From Oxytricha trifallax (lineage: Eukaryota > Ciliophora > Spirotrichea > Sporadotrichida > Oxytrichidae): a stretch of 64,000 nt of DNA. The notes under the pieces were generated by a model. It was not told the DNA's origin. It did not search any database and was given only the letters and a program-made list of their open reading frames with translations. Shown here one piece after another: positions 12,298-24,291 of this stretch. The translations under genes were made by a program, and so were the position numbers. Numbering within the stretch: the stretch's first letter is position 1; each line of letters starts with the position of its first letter. Where the stretch lies: positions 1-64,000 of the forward strand of contig ARYC01001377.1 of the NCBI GenBank assembly GCA_000711775.1. Reading direction: 5' to 3'.

Positions 12298-12626
12298 TTC
12301 CAACTGTGATTAGCTTGACACTATGCATCGTTAGTCATTATTTTTACTTGTATTAAATGGTTTTAAGAATAATGAATCATGAGAATTGTGGGATAGAATT
12401 GCAAGAAAATACGATGTTAAAATACAGGTCACCAAGAATCATTGCTAAATTCATCGATAAACTAGTTAGTCATTTTACTGAGGTATACTGCAAGAACCCA
12501 ACCTTAATTTTTGACATTGCATAAATTATGTTACCTATGGCCAAATAAATAATTACGGATCAGAAGCTGATTTTTCATAAATATTTGAGCTTTTAAATAT
12601 CAATACGCTTAAGCAGTTTTTATTGA
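12294..12626 (+). CDS. hypothetical ORF, second of overlapping pair
   Basis: ATG at 12294 shares bases with the TGA of the preceding ORF. 110 codons: a hydrophobic start (MIPTVISLTLCIVSHYFYLY), then KYRSPRIIAKFIDKLVSHF and PTLIFDIAQIMLPMAKQII, which read like a helical protein. Stop at 12624-12626. No family recognised. Confidence 0.35.
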
Positions 12627-12850
12627 GAGTTAAATTGTTCATAATTTAATATAAATTTATAGAATTTCTTTAACTGGCAAGAAATTGTTAATAATAAAAA
12701 TCAATTATTGATCGATTCTAAGATTCTAATCGTAGCTTTTTAAGTCAAAAAAAGCACATTTAATTGTACAATAAAAAGTTCTATTACTTATATTATCTTC
12801 TTTTTTTATATAATTTTATGATTATAATGAAATAATTTGTAATTATTTGA

Positions 12851-12851
12851 A

Positions 12852-12897
<46 letters not shown>

Positions 12898-12915
12898 TAT
12901 ATATATATGTATATA
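12851..12915. repeat. (TA)n microsatellite
   Basis: A nearly pure TA tract of about 60 bp. Confidence 0.95.
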
Positions 12916-13102
12916 TTCGATATAGATGAATAAATAATTGAATCAAAAAATTTTAACATTTGATCTAATATAGCGTATTTGCGAGTCTACACTCTTTTTA
13001 TAGCTTAGTATTTAGATCGAATTGTAAATTGGTGTGTTTGATTATTAGAACGAATTGATCATCATAGATGAGAACATTTAAAAATTTTCATTTTTATATG
13101 AA

Positions 13103-13291
<189 letters not shown>

Positions 13292-13299
13292 TCAGGACA

Positions 13300-14630
13300 A
13301 AGGATTGAAGTTTACCAGTATACACATCAACCTAAATTGAATTTATTTCATTAAATCTATTGTTTATAAATGATAGTAATCTTTCAAAGCATTAATTTGG
13401 TGGGGAATCTCTGCCAGGATCCATCAGCTCCTTCTAGATTCTATATAAAGCCATATATTGTTGTTCTATATAATTCAATAATTAATACTTCAAATTTGAA
13501 TTAACAATAAACATAATCATTATTAACTCTACTACTTTCCAAATATTTCATCTAGATGGGTTAAGCATTTTCTTGGCATCACAAAGAAAAACTAAACATT
13601 TTATTCAATTTAAAGAGTCATTTATGATAAAAACTGCATTATTTATAAAGTTTAAATTAAAAATTAAAGTTTAGATATTTTTGAATGTATATAGGAAGTT
13701 AACTTATTTATAATTATTTGATTTTTTGCCATTCTGATTAATTGTGATTACTTTTTTAATGTTAAATTCCTTTAACTTTTCTGAAGAATTTATGAAATGA
13801 CAATAATTTAAAACTTTCATGTAGATTAAAAATTCAATTGAGATTATATTGTATTTATTCTTATTAAATTATTTATGGAATATCTCAGTGTAATATTATA
13901 ATAAGATAAGTGATCAACTATATATATATATTATGAGGGTTTATACTTGTAATAATAACTTTTCTTGCTTGTATTTGTGTTGGAAAATGATGAAATTTCA
14001 TAGTCTTAAATTAAAGCATTTCACATAATTATATAGTAAATAATAGCTAATATTTGGGGAATTTTAAAGCAACAAGATAATAATTTGATTTCAATGTATG
14101 AATCATTAATCTAAATTATTGAATTAAAAGAATATTAAGTAATCATATTCATTCAAATAATAGTATAATAGGAAATATATATTAAATTTGTTAAATAATT
14201 TAAATTCTGCTTACATAATCATAATTAAAAACTTAAGTTTAATATTTATTACTTTAAAGGAATTCAAAATTTAAGTAAACTAATTCTTACAAAGAATTTT
14301 ATATCATTCTTTAAATTCTCACAGTTTTTTAGTTCATCGTATTACTCCAAGTGTATATATAGATTACATGTCTTTTGTTTCATTTACAAATGTTATTTAT
14401 AAAATTATGAATATCACATGATTGAAATGATAAATTAATAAGCAATTTAATCCGATACATTCATAAAAGGAACTTAGAAAACAGTCTATTTAAAGTAAAG
14501 AAATAAAATTTCAAGCAAATTTCATAAAAATAAATAATTAATTAAAATAGATGTAGTCATAAATATATATTCGGAGTTTAAATGCAAAGACTGTGAATAT
14601 TTTTCCCAAATAATTACCCAAGAAATAAAT
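13300..14630. other. AT-rich stretch, no gene seen
   Basis: No sustained frame. A 23-codon MGQAFSWHHKEK frame near 13556 is too short to call. Confidence 0.5.
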
Positions 14631-14638
14631 TCTATCAG

Positions 14639-14889
14639 ATATCTAGAAAAACTCTGTCTTCTTTAGCGCTAATTTAGACAGACTCTTGTAGAGAATCTTT
14701 CAAAACTCATTGACAGTCTAGATGAAGATTTGTTCACTATGTTATAATTATTAACGATATCATTGAGGAGGTTCCCAAACACTAAGTATTTGAGGATCAG
14801 AAACTAGTTAATCATAAGGAGGTTGTATAAGTGGATTTGGCAAGTGTGAATAGTCAACTAGTCATTTTTACGCAAGGCGTTTCATGATG
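14639..14889 (+). pseudogene. coding-like scrap with one frame change
   Basis: Two adjoining frames read as ordinary protein: RQFRQTLVENLSKLIDSLDE (about 14667-14726) and, one frame on, IIEEVPKHQVFEDQKLVNHK (about 14762-14821) continuing to QLVIFTQGVS. No family recognised; a decayed gene or a segment split by a small eliminated sequence. Confidence 0.3.
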
Positions 14890-14899
14890 AAATATATTA

Positions 14900-15320
14900 A
14901 AAATGTAGTGAATCTTGATAAGGAATGATAAGACTATTAAGAATTAATTCAATCTAAAAATGATATTAAATCATTTATATAAAAATCTCAACATACTATG
15001 TTATAGGATTGCTTTGTTCATTTAATCTTTAAATTCATTTGTACTAAATTTGCATGTTTATAGCGAGTGATATATTCCACTTAACTCACACTATTTTAAT
15101 TCAGATATGATATAATAAAGCTTGAGTAAAATGCTCTAATAATGCTTTAATTTCATGTCTAAGCAAAATGATAATAGCTGAAATTTAAGTGAGTTTACAC
15201 CAAGAATCGTGAGGAATGAATCTTAACTGGAATTGCAAACATGAAGAATTTTGCTACTGTAAAAGAGTTTGTTACTTGGCCGACAGTTTACTCAATAAAA
15301 TAATTATTTTAACTTAAATA
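14900..15320. other. AT-rich stretch, no gene seen
   Basis: Nothing seen here apart from ordinary AT-rich sequence. Confidence 0.5.
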
Positions 15321-15323
15321 ATG

Positions 15324-15840
15324 ATATTAAATTTTTATTGTTATTGCTGTTGTTAAAGATGTCAATCTGATCTCTAAAAATATTGACAATAAGACTAGAG
15401 AAGAAAACTAAAATCCAAAAAAATACATCTCTATAAAAAAAGAAGCGAAAGAATAAAAAAGAGATCAGTCTTTGGTGGTTGGCACGCTGACCGGTCCAGG
15501 CAAGGGACATGCCCCCAAGGAATACCCCTGACAAAGGCCGCGTCCAGGCAGAGTCGGAGTCCGAAGAGGCAATTCGGGACATGGGACGAGATGACAAGGG
15601 ACGCGATGACAAGGGACAAGACCCCCTGGAGCACCGAATGAGAGGCACATAGGTCCAAAAGGCCAAAGTCGCTCCCCCTGCTGAAAAAATACTGGAGACA
15701 AAAGACATAAATTTTAAGCAATAAACATGAACTCAAGGAATGATTCAAACTAACTAATGTATATACGCTCAACAATAGCAATAACAACAGCAATAACAAT
15801 ATATTAAATACTAGAGATCTTTATTTCTAGTTTTCATATT
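15324..15840 (-). repeat. GC-module repeat, copy D (head split by TBE)
   Basis: Perfect 19-bp inverted arms at 15337-15355 (ATTGTTATTGCTGTTGTTA) and 15782-15800. Between them is a GC-rich core with the module AGGCAAGGGACATGCCCCC at about 15498 and a small tandem array of (A)CAAGGGAC-type units at 15580-15625. The conserved head lies outside the right arm (about 15806-15838) and continues beyond the TBE at 19944-19985, so the TBE landed inside this repeat. The proline/leucine-rich open frames on the minus strand here are by-products of the GC-rich core. Confidence 0.7.
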
Positions 15841-15922
15841 CAAAACCCCAAAACCCCTTAGTGAGGTTTATAAGTGCTTTGATTTGTAGGGTATAGTTGG
15901 GGTCTTATTGGGGTTAGTAGAG
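15841..15922 (+). repeat. TBE left inverted terminus
   Basis: Begins with C4A4-type telomere sequence, then an 82-bp terminus matching 19861-19940 inverted. Confidence 0.97.
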
Positions 15923-15942
15923 AAATTAGGTCTATTTACAAA

Positions 15943-16970
15943 ATGAGAAATAGAAATTAGCGAAATTTAGGGTCGATTTATGATGAGAAATATTTAGATT
16001 TACTGCTTCAGCTTAGGTATGGTACGAGTATTAATATCGATTAAGTCAAACCAGTATTGAATTATGCAGCTATTGCAAAGCTCTTACACAAGAGTGGCTC
16101 TACTGTTAGGTATCACTGCATGTTAGCTGTTTAGCATTTTAATTCTGGTACTTGAAAGCATCCTGCTAGAAAATAAAAGTTCTCACAGCACCATATTGAC
16201 TACCTCTGTGACTCTAAGACTTTAAAGTATTGGGCACACTTTCCTCTAGACTAGCGAGCTGTAATGTTTCATCGCAAGTTTCCTGATATGCGCATCTCTC
16301 CTTAGACTATAGCCAACATTTATAGAAGAAATGGTATTACTTTCAAGACTGTCAACAGAGTGAAGAGAGTGATTGATTTTACAGTGCCATTTTATAGTAA
16401 TAATTTAAACTATATACATGATTAAATGCAGAGAGCTATTGATAATAACATCAAGTTCCTACATGCAGATGAAGCTGTGTTTACTTTCAACACTTTTATC
16501 AATAAGTCATGGTATAAGAAGTATGATAATATAGAAGTCTATGACTAAAAAGTGAAGGTAGTCACCCATGCAATTTAGCTGGTATAAGTGAAAATTCAGG
16601 CTTAGAGAGTTATGTGATTCACCCTCGCTATATTAAGCCAGAGTAGTATATAGAGATCCTACAAAAGCTCAGAGAGAAGTATAGCAACCAAGAGATCATC
16701 CTGTTTGTTGATAACCTATCAGTTCATAAGACTAAGGAGTCTAAGAAAGCTTATGAAGACCTAAATATAACTCCTATTTATAACGTTCCTTATAGTCCTT
16801 AATTTAATGGAATAGAATTCTACTGGAGTTAAATCAAGACTCAATACAAGAAGCTGCTGCTGTATCATCTTATGCATGACTTGCCTATCGATACAGTAGA
16901 TTGATTCAAAGCAACTGTAAGAGAGTAAGCGTAGATAAGACAACAGCTTGTGCGAGAGAAGGAAGAATGA
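15943..16970 (+). pseudogene. TBE transposase (42-kDa type), IS630/Tc1 DDE
   Basis: ATG at 15943 (MRNRNQRNLGSIYDEKYLDL), TGA at 16968-16970, about 342 codons, close to the roughly 350-residue TBE transposase. An N-terminal helix-turn-helix region (LNYAAIAKLLHKSGSTVRYH) precedes the catalytic domain: first Asp in FLHADEAVF (about 16470), second in ILFVDNLSVHKTK (about 16705), Glu in NVPYSPQFNGIEFYWSQIK (about 16780-16835). Decay: in-frame TGA at about 16154 and 16902 and a frame shift near 16570. It is convergent with the 22-kDa ORF. Clearly related to the transposase at 36727-37765 (shared LRYG block and DDN motif). Confidence 0.93.
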
Positions 16971-17019
16971 ATGTTTATAAATAAGTTTTAGATTTAAACG
17001 AATGAATATATTCACATAT

Positions 17020-17799
17020 TAAATTGGCCCATAAAGGGGTTTGGCTTCTCTTTCTTCTCCTCTTCTTAAGGCTTGCTTGGACCCATATTTCTTCTCTTTG
17101 TGCCAGCTCCTGCATCTATGTTCATTTCTTCTAGCTTTTAGACATCTTTATAAAGTCTTTTGCTCACTTCATAAATAGTCTATGACTTTCTCTCTCTGTG
17201 AACCTTCGCATGCTCTTTCATTAGGAATAAACCAGTTCCAGGTTTCCCTACAAAGTTATGAATCAAAGATTACTAGAGAAGAATGGGTGCTTCTTAAGCT
17301 CAGCGAGCCAGGTCTCGCTTATTAGTATGCCTTGCTTCTTTTAATCTTCAGGAGAAATAGAGTAGCGTTTTTTGTGAGCTTCTTCAATGATCTCTCTGAG
17401 ATAACTCTCTCTTAAAGTGCCAAGAACTCCAAAGAAGAAGCTCCTTTCTGGAAGCTTGTTAGAGAGTTGTTTCTTGGTAGGAAGAAAAACTACCAACTCT
17501 TCATCTTTCATCGCATCCTCGTAGAGATTAGTGACTGAAATCTCTGGGTAGTTTGGTATATCTATCAACTTTATATCACTGTTTTTGAAGGCTTTCTTCT
17601 CATCGCAGAGTATAGCTTTTAAGAATGAAATTTTGGTACCTTCCATCGTTGGAAGGAATAACACTATAGTATATGATTAAGTATATGTCACATGCTTACC
17701 ATGCTAAGTGAGGTATCGATAGAGATCTTCCTTGCTCCTAAATCTTGAGATCATTTCTTAAGCTTCAACCCTCTTCATAGCAGTACTTATAGATTCCAT
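17020..17799 (-). pseudogene. TBE 22-kDa protein
   Basis: ATG at 17799 (MESISTAMKRVEAQEMISRF). Key blocks: RFRSKEDLYRYLTQ, then IPNYPEISVTNLYEDAMKDE, then FFFGVLGTL near 17415. A TGA near 17265 and a frame change precede a basic, coiled C-terminus (KEHAKVHREREKSQTIYEVS). The function of this family is not known; the basic and coiled tail suggests a DNA-binding or oligomerising partner of the transposase. Homologues in this window are at 30806-31634, 35239-36697 and 47000-49525, which makes it the best marker for TBE relatives here. Confidence 0.85.
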
Positions 17800-18363
17800 C
17801 CTTGTTCCTTCTCTTGTTATTGAATTTCAAATTTCAATATATAGAGTTCTGGATCCTACTGTTAAAAATCTTAGTATTAAATATGGGCATCTCATAGGAG
17901 GTCAACCTGGTAAGGATACGTGGAGAAAGCTGGCAGAAGCTGTAACAAACTTCAGAGATGGAGCTCCATTTTTATAATTTAGTTCCATTAAATTAGGACT
18001 AAATTTGTTTAAATTTGATTAGTACCGGTACTAAATTCGATTAAATTTAATTGGTACCAATTTAATAGTACCAAAACTTAATTAGTACCTAGTTTTAAAC
18101 TAATGAGGTTTTAATGGAAAAGTTCCAAAATGGTTCAAAACCTAATTGGTACAGTACCAACCTGAATTTATTCTCAGTTGGTACCAAAATTAAAAATATT
18201 AAGCATAAAATTAGAAAAATCATAGTTATAAACTAAGTATAAATATGATGTCTAACACCTAAGAATCAACCATTGTTGTTGCAGTGCCAGCTCCTAGACA
18301 AAGTTAGTATAGCCAGTGAGGTTTTTACTTATTAATAATAGAAATTTAAAATTGAATTTAAAC

Positions 18364-19860
18364 ATGGCGGCTAACTTAAATCGTAAGGCAGGTTCTCTTG
18401 GAACAGGTTAATCATTGCTCAACTTTGGCTCCTCCAAAAAACCAGAAGTAATTTATATTGAAAAGGAGGTAGAGCTAAGAGCTCTAGAGTTTGAAGCTGA
18501 GGTCTTCAAAATTTAAGTTTAAAACAAGAAGTAGAGTGCTGAGATGGGAGTTTAAACATAAGTTGAATTGGTTGAGGAAGATAAGGAACAGCAACCAATA
18601 GAAAAAATTAAAACATTTTAATGTGAAGACTGCTAAAATTTCTTCTCAACTGAGTCTAGCTTGAAGAGACACATCAAAGAGGTACACTCTGGTAGAGCTA
18701 AGATCTACTTCAAGCATGATAAAGTAGATGGTAGATACTAATGCACTAGCTGCACGAAGTCTTATACGCACTCAGCTAAAGTAAAGAGACATATGCAAAA
18801 GCATCATCTAAGCGAATTCCTGATTAAAGATGAGGAAACTTAAAAGCTTGTACTGCTAAAAGAAAAAATAACTCTCTTGATCCACAAATAGAGCAGTAGG
18901 AGAGACTTAAGAGATAGAAGCGGTTGGAGTCAATGAACCAACCAGCAAATGGAATGAATATAGCATGCTTATAAGAGAGAGCAATGTATATACCTGCATT
19001 AAATGCAGTCAACATAAGCAGCTGTATTGAAAACATTTGAATATTGACGTACCTAACAAGGTAAACTTATAGTTGTTGATGAATTCGCTTACAAGGTATA
19101 TCCATTCAAGTATCTCATTAAGAACGAGCAATATTAAAATGAGTTTGCAAATGAATACATAGTACTGAGAGAGGCTTAGAAAAGATAATGCAAGAACTTA
19201 GCTAAGTCGACGGAGTTATACTTGGTCATGGTTTTATTGCATTGAGACTCAAGAAGTTTGAAATGTCTCTAAGAGAGTATCTCTACCATAATAGATATCC
19301 TGATGATTTGAATGAGATACTCACAGATATGACTAAGGGTGTGAAAGAGCTCCATGATCTAGGGTATGTTCATAGAGATTTGAAGCCAGAAAATGTAATG
19401 CTAAATCTCTGCCCTTTAGAAGTAGTAGTCATAGATTTAACAGAGCAATAAGAAAAGAGATAGTGACTTTAGCTAAAGTTTTAGGCACTCCAGGATACTT
19501 CCCTATAAGAGAGAAATGGACAAATGGCTCTGTATAATGGGATGTTTGGGCGGTAGCAGCAATTATCTTAGAGTGCGATATGGAAAGTATGTCATACTTT
19601 GGAACAAAACATGAGAAATAATCAATAAGTTTGGCTGCTAAACATATTAAGCAAGATGAAATATGCAATGAAATTAAGAAGAAGTTGATAGGTCATCGTA
19701 AAAGCTCCAGCATATCCAAGATAACATTAGATGATATACTAGAACAACTACAGACTGCTAAATTCAAGAGGTATCTAAAGATAAGCAGATAAAATTTGTT
19801 TGAATTAAGTACAGTAATACTCATTAAATATTCATTAAATTCATAAAAAACCTGCGTTTT
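18364..19860 (+). pseudogene. TBE zinc finger-protein kinase (57-kDa type)
   Basis: ATG at 18364 (MAANLNRKAGSLGTGQSLL). Two C2H2 fingers: CEDCQNFFSTESSLKRHIKE (about 18625-18690) and CTSCTKSYTHSAKVKRHMQK (about 18745-18810). A serine/threonine kinase-like domain follows in shifted frames: catalytic loop HRDLKPENVM near 19372, a DFG-position IDLT near 19433, and activation-segment GTPGYFPIREK near 19490. The gene has frame shifts near 18900-19050, 19235 and 19445, so this copy is dead. Its role in the TBE is unknown. It is the positional counterpart of the zinc finger-MT-A70 gene of element G. Confidence 0.88.
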
Positions 19861-19940
19861 CTCTACTAACCAATAAGACCCCAACTATACCCTACAAATC
19901 AAAGCACTTATAAACCTCACTAAGGGGTTTTGGGGTTTTG
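19861..19940 (-). repeat. TBE right inverted terminus
   Basis: Ends GGGGTTTTGGGGTTTTG, mirror of the left terminus. Confidence 0.97.
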
Positions 19941-19943
19941 ATT

Positions 19944-19985
19944 CACCTTACCTTAAGTTATTCATCATCATCATCATCAAATAAT
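19944..19985 (-). repeat. outer part of repeat D head, with (TCA)n
   Basis: CACCTTACCTTAAGT followed by a TCA run aligns with the outer head of copy A (ttatttacctaagtgattcaccactac). It was joined to 15806-15840 before the TBE insertion. Confidence 0.55.
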
Positions 19986-19989
19986 GAGA

Positions 19990-21240
19990 TTAAATTTATA
20001 TTTAATAAGAATATTATTACTTGTTTAGTATTCACGAACTTTCTTATAATTTTGAATTTATTTCATGAATATTTATGAGTATAGAGCATTAAATAAGCAT
20101 CTTATTTTTAAAATTTCATCTTTAATATTTAATTAAGAACTCTACTAATAATGATATATGTCTTCTTTATATCAATCCCATTCCTTATTTGCGATTTTCA
20201 ATATTTAAATGCTTATTACTATAATAAGAAATAAAAAAGAAATTTTGAGGAAGTTGAATACTAAAATCTTTTTAAAATAATATAAATGAAAAATTCATTA
20301 TATCCTAACATCTTCATTTTCGAGCAGATATTCTAGTCAATATTTATGATTTTCTTTTAGTTTTATATGTACATTTCATAAATTACTATTTTTCTAGTTA
20401 AATTATTAAGCATATAAAAACTTAAGTAAGTGAACATCAGTATTAAAAAGATTTTATATATTTATAAAACCATCGATTTATTATAAATTACAGGTCTGAA
20501 AGCAGTAAATATAGGTGGTAAAGCATAATCAATTAAGAACATTTCTACTTTTTTTACCTGTCACTTAAGATTTTAATGAGGAAATTTACATTAAGCTTTA
20601 AAATTCTGGGATTTTTTCGACACATGACGATTGTTTTACAATTATCAAAATAAAATTAATTTAAACGATGTATTCTATAAATCAATCAAATAAACATTAA
20701 ACTTAACTAAAAATCATTATTCATTATTTATTTTTCTAAAATCTTTTTAATATTTGAAATGATTATAGAATATCAATATTTAATTTTTCTTGTGTAAATC
20801 GAATTTCTTATAAATTCTTAGATTATAGTAAAAATTTATTTCAACTTATAAATATCTTTAAAAATAAGAAATTCTTTTTTTTTTTATTATAGTAAGGATC
20901 TTATTGTAACTTGGAATATTTAATATTTAAAAAAAATTATAAATACTAATCTAAATATAATTCTTTTTAAAAAAGCTTTTATAATAATTAGAAAATAGTT
21001 TTATGAATTTATATCTATTTCCCTAAATTTGAACTATTAATATAAATAAGGAATACTTGTTTAAAATTTATTTATACTTGAGTTTAATTACTAATGAAAT
21101 ATGTATAATTTATTAAATTTGGCAACTTATTTCAATCTCTTTGGTATTTTGTTTTACTTAGTTGTAACCATCTTAGCATCAGTATAAAAATCTTATAAGT
21201 ATTCTACCTAGAACTAAACTGTTCTCATAACTTGAGATAT
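19990..21240. other. AT-rich stretch, no gene seen
   Basis: No sustained frame and no clear repeat by eye. Confidence 0.55.
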
Positions 21241-21248
21241 CAAAATAA

Positions 21249-21602
21249 ATGCGAGGAATGCTTGATTATATATATACACTTTTTTCTTTAATTGCTTAAA
21301 AGATAACTTAGGCTTATTGGAGAAAGAAAGGAAATCATTTTTGTGGTTATTTCTTCAAGAGATAGCCTCAAAAGAATTAAAATCTTTTGGGTTTTATTTC
21401 ACCTTTTATTTTAATGAATTGGTTTAAACATCAATCTCTAAATTCGTAACTGGGTAGGTATCTGAATAGTTTTTGGGAAAAGATATTTTAATTATAATAA
21501 ATTACTTATATACAATCGAAGGGTTCACTTACAGAGATACTTCAACTAATTTATTTTTATATTAGACATAAAAAAATCGTTTAATTTTCTGAGTAATTTT
21601 GA
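21249..21602 (+). CDS. hypothetical ORF
   Basis: ATG at 21249 (MRGMLDYIYTLFSLIAQKIT), 117 codons without TGA, using TAA/TAG as Gln. Part of it (GRYLNSFWEKIFQLQQITYI) reads as a plausible helical protein. In DNA this AT-rich an open frame of this size can occur by chance. No family recognised. Confidence 0.22.
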
Positions 21603-22053
21603 TAGATTGCTGTTACTTATAAATTTAATCTGATGTATCTCTTTTTATCTAAATGTTTTCTATGGTACCTGCTCAAATATATTATATTTTGATAAATAAT
21701 AGATTAATATAAACATCAAAAGGTGTATTTTAAAATGAAAAATAAATATAGTAACTGAAATGATTAACGTATTTGTCTGTAACTGCCTTGATAGTGAAGA
21801 ATGTAGAAAAGTAGGATCTTCTGTTGAATGGGTGGGTGTTGGAGGAAGTGAAGATAAATGCAATCTTATAAAGAAATGATTTAGGAGGAGCCGTTTAACA
21901 GAATACAGACAATACTTACACACAAAATCATGATATTCTCATAAAAATATTGTAATCTTGAAGAAATAAATCGGGGACGTTTCCAAAAATAACAGCTCCA
22001 AATTATATAAAAATTATATATTTTTACTATTAATATAGAATTTTGACAAAAAA

Positions 22054-22368
22054 ATGTCAAAATTTAACATCGAATTTTGGAAAGTTCTCGAGAAAATCGC
22101 GTACTTTTTGTCATTTTTGAAAAAATTAAAACTGCTTTCCGAGACTTATAGACCCTACACTATTGTTAATTGCGGGGCGCTGATCAGGAATACGCTATTG
22201 ATAAGGCGATTTGAACACTGCATGACTACGAACGAGGACCGGGAAGATTTGATGTTACTCAAATGCCTGTTTTCATAGGCATAGAGGCCTCGTAGGCGAA
22301 ATGAAAACCTCATTTCGACACTATCCCGGCTACTAAGCATCTTTATAATGTGTTTACTTGGAAATTGA
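22054..22368 (+). CDS. hypothetical ORF, higher GC than flanks
   Basis: ATG at 22054 (MSKFNIEFWKVLEKIAYFLS), 104 codons to TGA 22366. An aromatic/basic N-terminus and RRFEHCMTTNEDREDLMLLK; only two Gln codons are TAG. Base composition is noticeably less AT-rich than both sides, supporting a real coding segment. Immediately upstream is a short inverted repeat (TTTTGACA...TGTCAAAA, 22042-22063). Family not recognised; possibly a macronuclear-destined segment. Confidence 0.35.
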
Positions 22369-22641
22369 AGTCAGAATTGAAAAATATTTAATGGTTTGCT
22401 AGATATCTTCGCCAGAAGTTCATCGTAATTCTACTAAAAATGCAAAAAAAGTGTCAAATGTCAAGCAACACCACCGTTATAATTTTGTATAATTTTTTAT
22501 TCCTTCTCAAAAACTTTGATCAGTTCATCCAATACAACAACGTAAACTTTATGACTTTTATCTTTGCAGTTTTTTAATTGATTAAAAGAAATAAATTAAT
22601 GGTAAATTACCTTTTCAATTATTAATCAATAAAAAATTAAA

Positions 22642-24111
22642 ATGAATCACTCACTATAGTGGAACTCTAAGGAAAAAAACACCATATATAAATCATATGC
22701 ACATAGACCACACATAGAAAAAATAATTAGTGAGTATAGCCATAGAGAGCTTAATGATAGCAATTTTCCTCAACTCTTCAGATATCTAAACAAAAGTTCC
22801 CAAGGGGTGAAACTACTAAAACCCTACTAAGTTAGAATCTTATAAAGACTATACTGCGCATGTATAGTAAGTCAAAAGTACTATCAAGGTGTCCCAGCAA
22901 TGTACTATTCAAATTAGCAAGAAATGATGAAATTTATCTTCAGCCATTAAAAACATCAATACAGACTTATCTAAAGAATAGATACAAAAATCTGGAAAAC
23001 TATCAAAGATCTAGTCTGGTTGATCAATGATATCCACCTTAATTTCCCCATAAGGAGACAAGTATATGACGTATCAGATCGGTAGGATATATAATATTAA
23101 GTAAAACCAGAACAGATTCTGAACAGTATTTTCCGACCAGAAATTGATAACTAAATAAAAACAATAGCAGAGACTATTGACTATTCTCAAAGGGAACTCA
23201 GAGACTTTACTAACATTTTTCATGATGATTTGATCAGACAGAACATAGACAACATGAATAAATACTACTAAAATCTATGTAAACTAATCGACAGAAGTCT
23301 AACCTTGGCCATTCCATCATAACACATATAGAAAATATGTTTTGACGTACTCCTAAAAAAGGTCCAACAACCTCAAGATTTCTAAAACCTACAGCTCCAC
23401 TATTGGGATGAAATCTTAAAAGTTAAGAACGACCAGAAAGCTTACAATTACGGAGTTACCAGAGTTATCTACGATAAAACAGTACAAATCCAGCTTTATC
23501 TCAATAATAATAAAGCCAACATACTCCAAGAAATGATCAATAACCCAAACACAAATCTCTTGATGTATTAAGAGATAAGGAAAATCTTACTAAGCCCTTT
23601 TGAGGATAACGATCTTCAAAGAGAAATTGGTACGGATACGTACACCAGGCTCAAAGATAACTACCAGATATTAGTTGGTAACAAAATAGCTGAACCAGAC
23701 AATATTCTTCTCTAAGAATCCTGCTATCTGGCTGCCCATATCTGCACATGAGAATACTAAAAAAGACTCCCACTACTGAATAAAAACTGGATTGACAGAA
23801 TGTCTAGTACCTCAGGCTACTCAATTATGAACCAGAGCATAAGCACCAATTTGGATGTAAAAGGAATACTAAATAACATATACAAATTCCAGAATAGTAG
23901 AGAAACGGATTACTATGAAGAACTAGTCCAAGAACTCATAGACGAACTTAAATTTAGGATTGGGGCCAGACAACTATCAGAAACAGCAGACAACCAACTA
24001 CTAAGAGGAGCAAAAAGAGCCATAATAAATCTAAAAAGATTTGAAGAAAATTAAGATGAAAAGAAATTCTCTGACATGAAGGTATCATACAAAGGCTACG
24101 AGTGTTTATGA
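22642..24111 (+). pseudogene. retro-unit ORF, MNHSLQ family
   Basis: ATG at 22642 (MNHSLQWNSKEKNTIYKSYA), stop TGA 24109-24111, about 489 codons, with one in-frame TGA near 23750. It is highly Gln/Asn/Lys-rich and predicted helical (for example RELRDFTNIFHDDLIRQNID and YYEELVQELIDELKFRIGAR). No endonuclease, reverse transcriptase, zinc knuckle or RRM motif is visible, so the function is unknown; an ORF1-type RNA-binding partner is a guess. It is unrelated by eye to the MGILSK ORF although both have the same 3' tail. Confidence 0.65.
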
Positions 24112-24129
24112 ACTCCATTAAGGAGGTTT

Positions 24130-24207
24130 GATAATTAAAAGGGCTTGACCCTTACATATATTAAAACATATATCAGATCGGGGGTCCCCAGAGACCTCAA
24201 TGTGATC
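24130..24207 (+). terminator. retrotransposon 3' hairpin tail
   Basis: AGGGCTTGACCCTT, then CGGGGGTCCCCAGAGACCTC and AATGTGATC. The same module occurs at 47620-47680 (minus) and, diverged, at 5575-5660 and 8041-8140 (both minus). Probably the 3' recognition structure for the reverse transcriptase. Confidence 0.6.
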
Positions 24208-24209
24208 TA

Positions 24210-24287
<78 letters not shown>
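24208..24287. repeat. (TTA)n microsatellite, retro-unit 3' end
   Basis: About 80 bp of ATT/TTA units forming the retro-unit's 3' terminus directly before the target duplication. Confidence 0.95.

Positions 24288-24291
<4 letters not shown>

Larger units (their letters stand above)
15841..19940 (+). mobile_element. TBE (telomere-bearing element) transposon
   Basis: Exactly 4,100 bp, bounded by CAAAACCCCAAAACCCC at 15841 and its reverse complement ending at 19940. Inverted termini of about 82 bp (15841-15922 and 19861-19940) differ by a 2-base indel. Target duplication ATT at 15838-15840 and 19941-19943, the ANT type known for TBEs. It encodes, left to right, the transposase (+), the 22-kDa ORF (-) and the zinc finger-kinase ORF (+), the known TBE gene set. 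TBEs are germline-limited and are removed during macronuclear development, a process their transposases are known to take part in. Frame shifts and TGA codons show this copy is not intact. Confidence 0.97.

Noticed and set aside
15304..15799. Three overlapping Leu/Pro/Ser-rich ORFs on the minus strand
   Set aside because: They fall on the GC-rich core and arms of repeat D; the composition reflects the repeat and TTATTG-type arms, not a protein.
24208..24287. The TTA runs as a shared feature of unrelated elements
   Set aside because: Only the runs next to the hairpin tail belong to retro-units; the run at 62840 has no tail module and is treated as a plain microsatellite.
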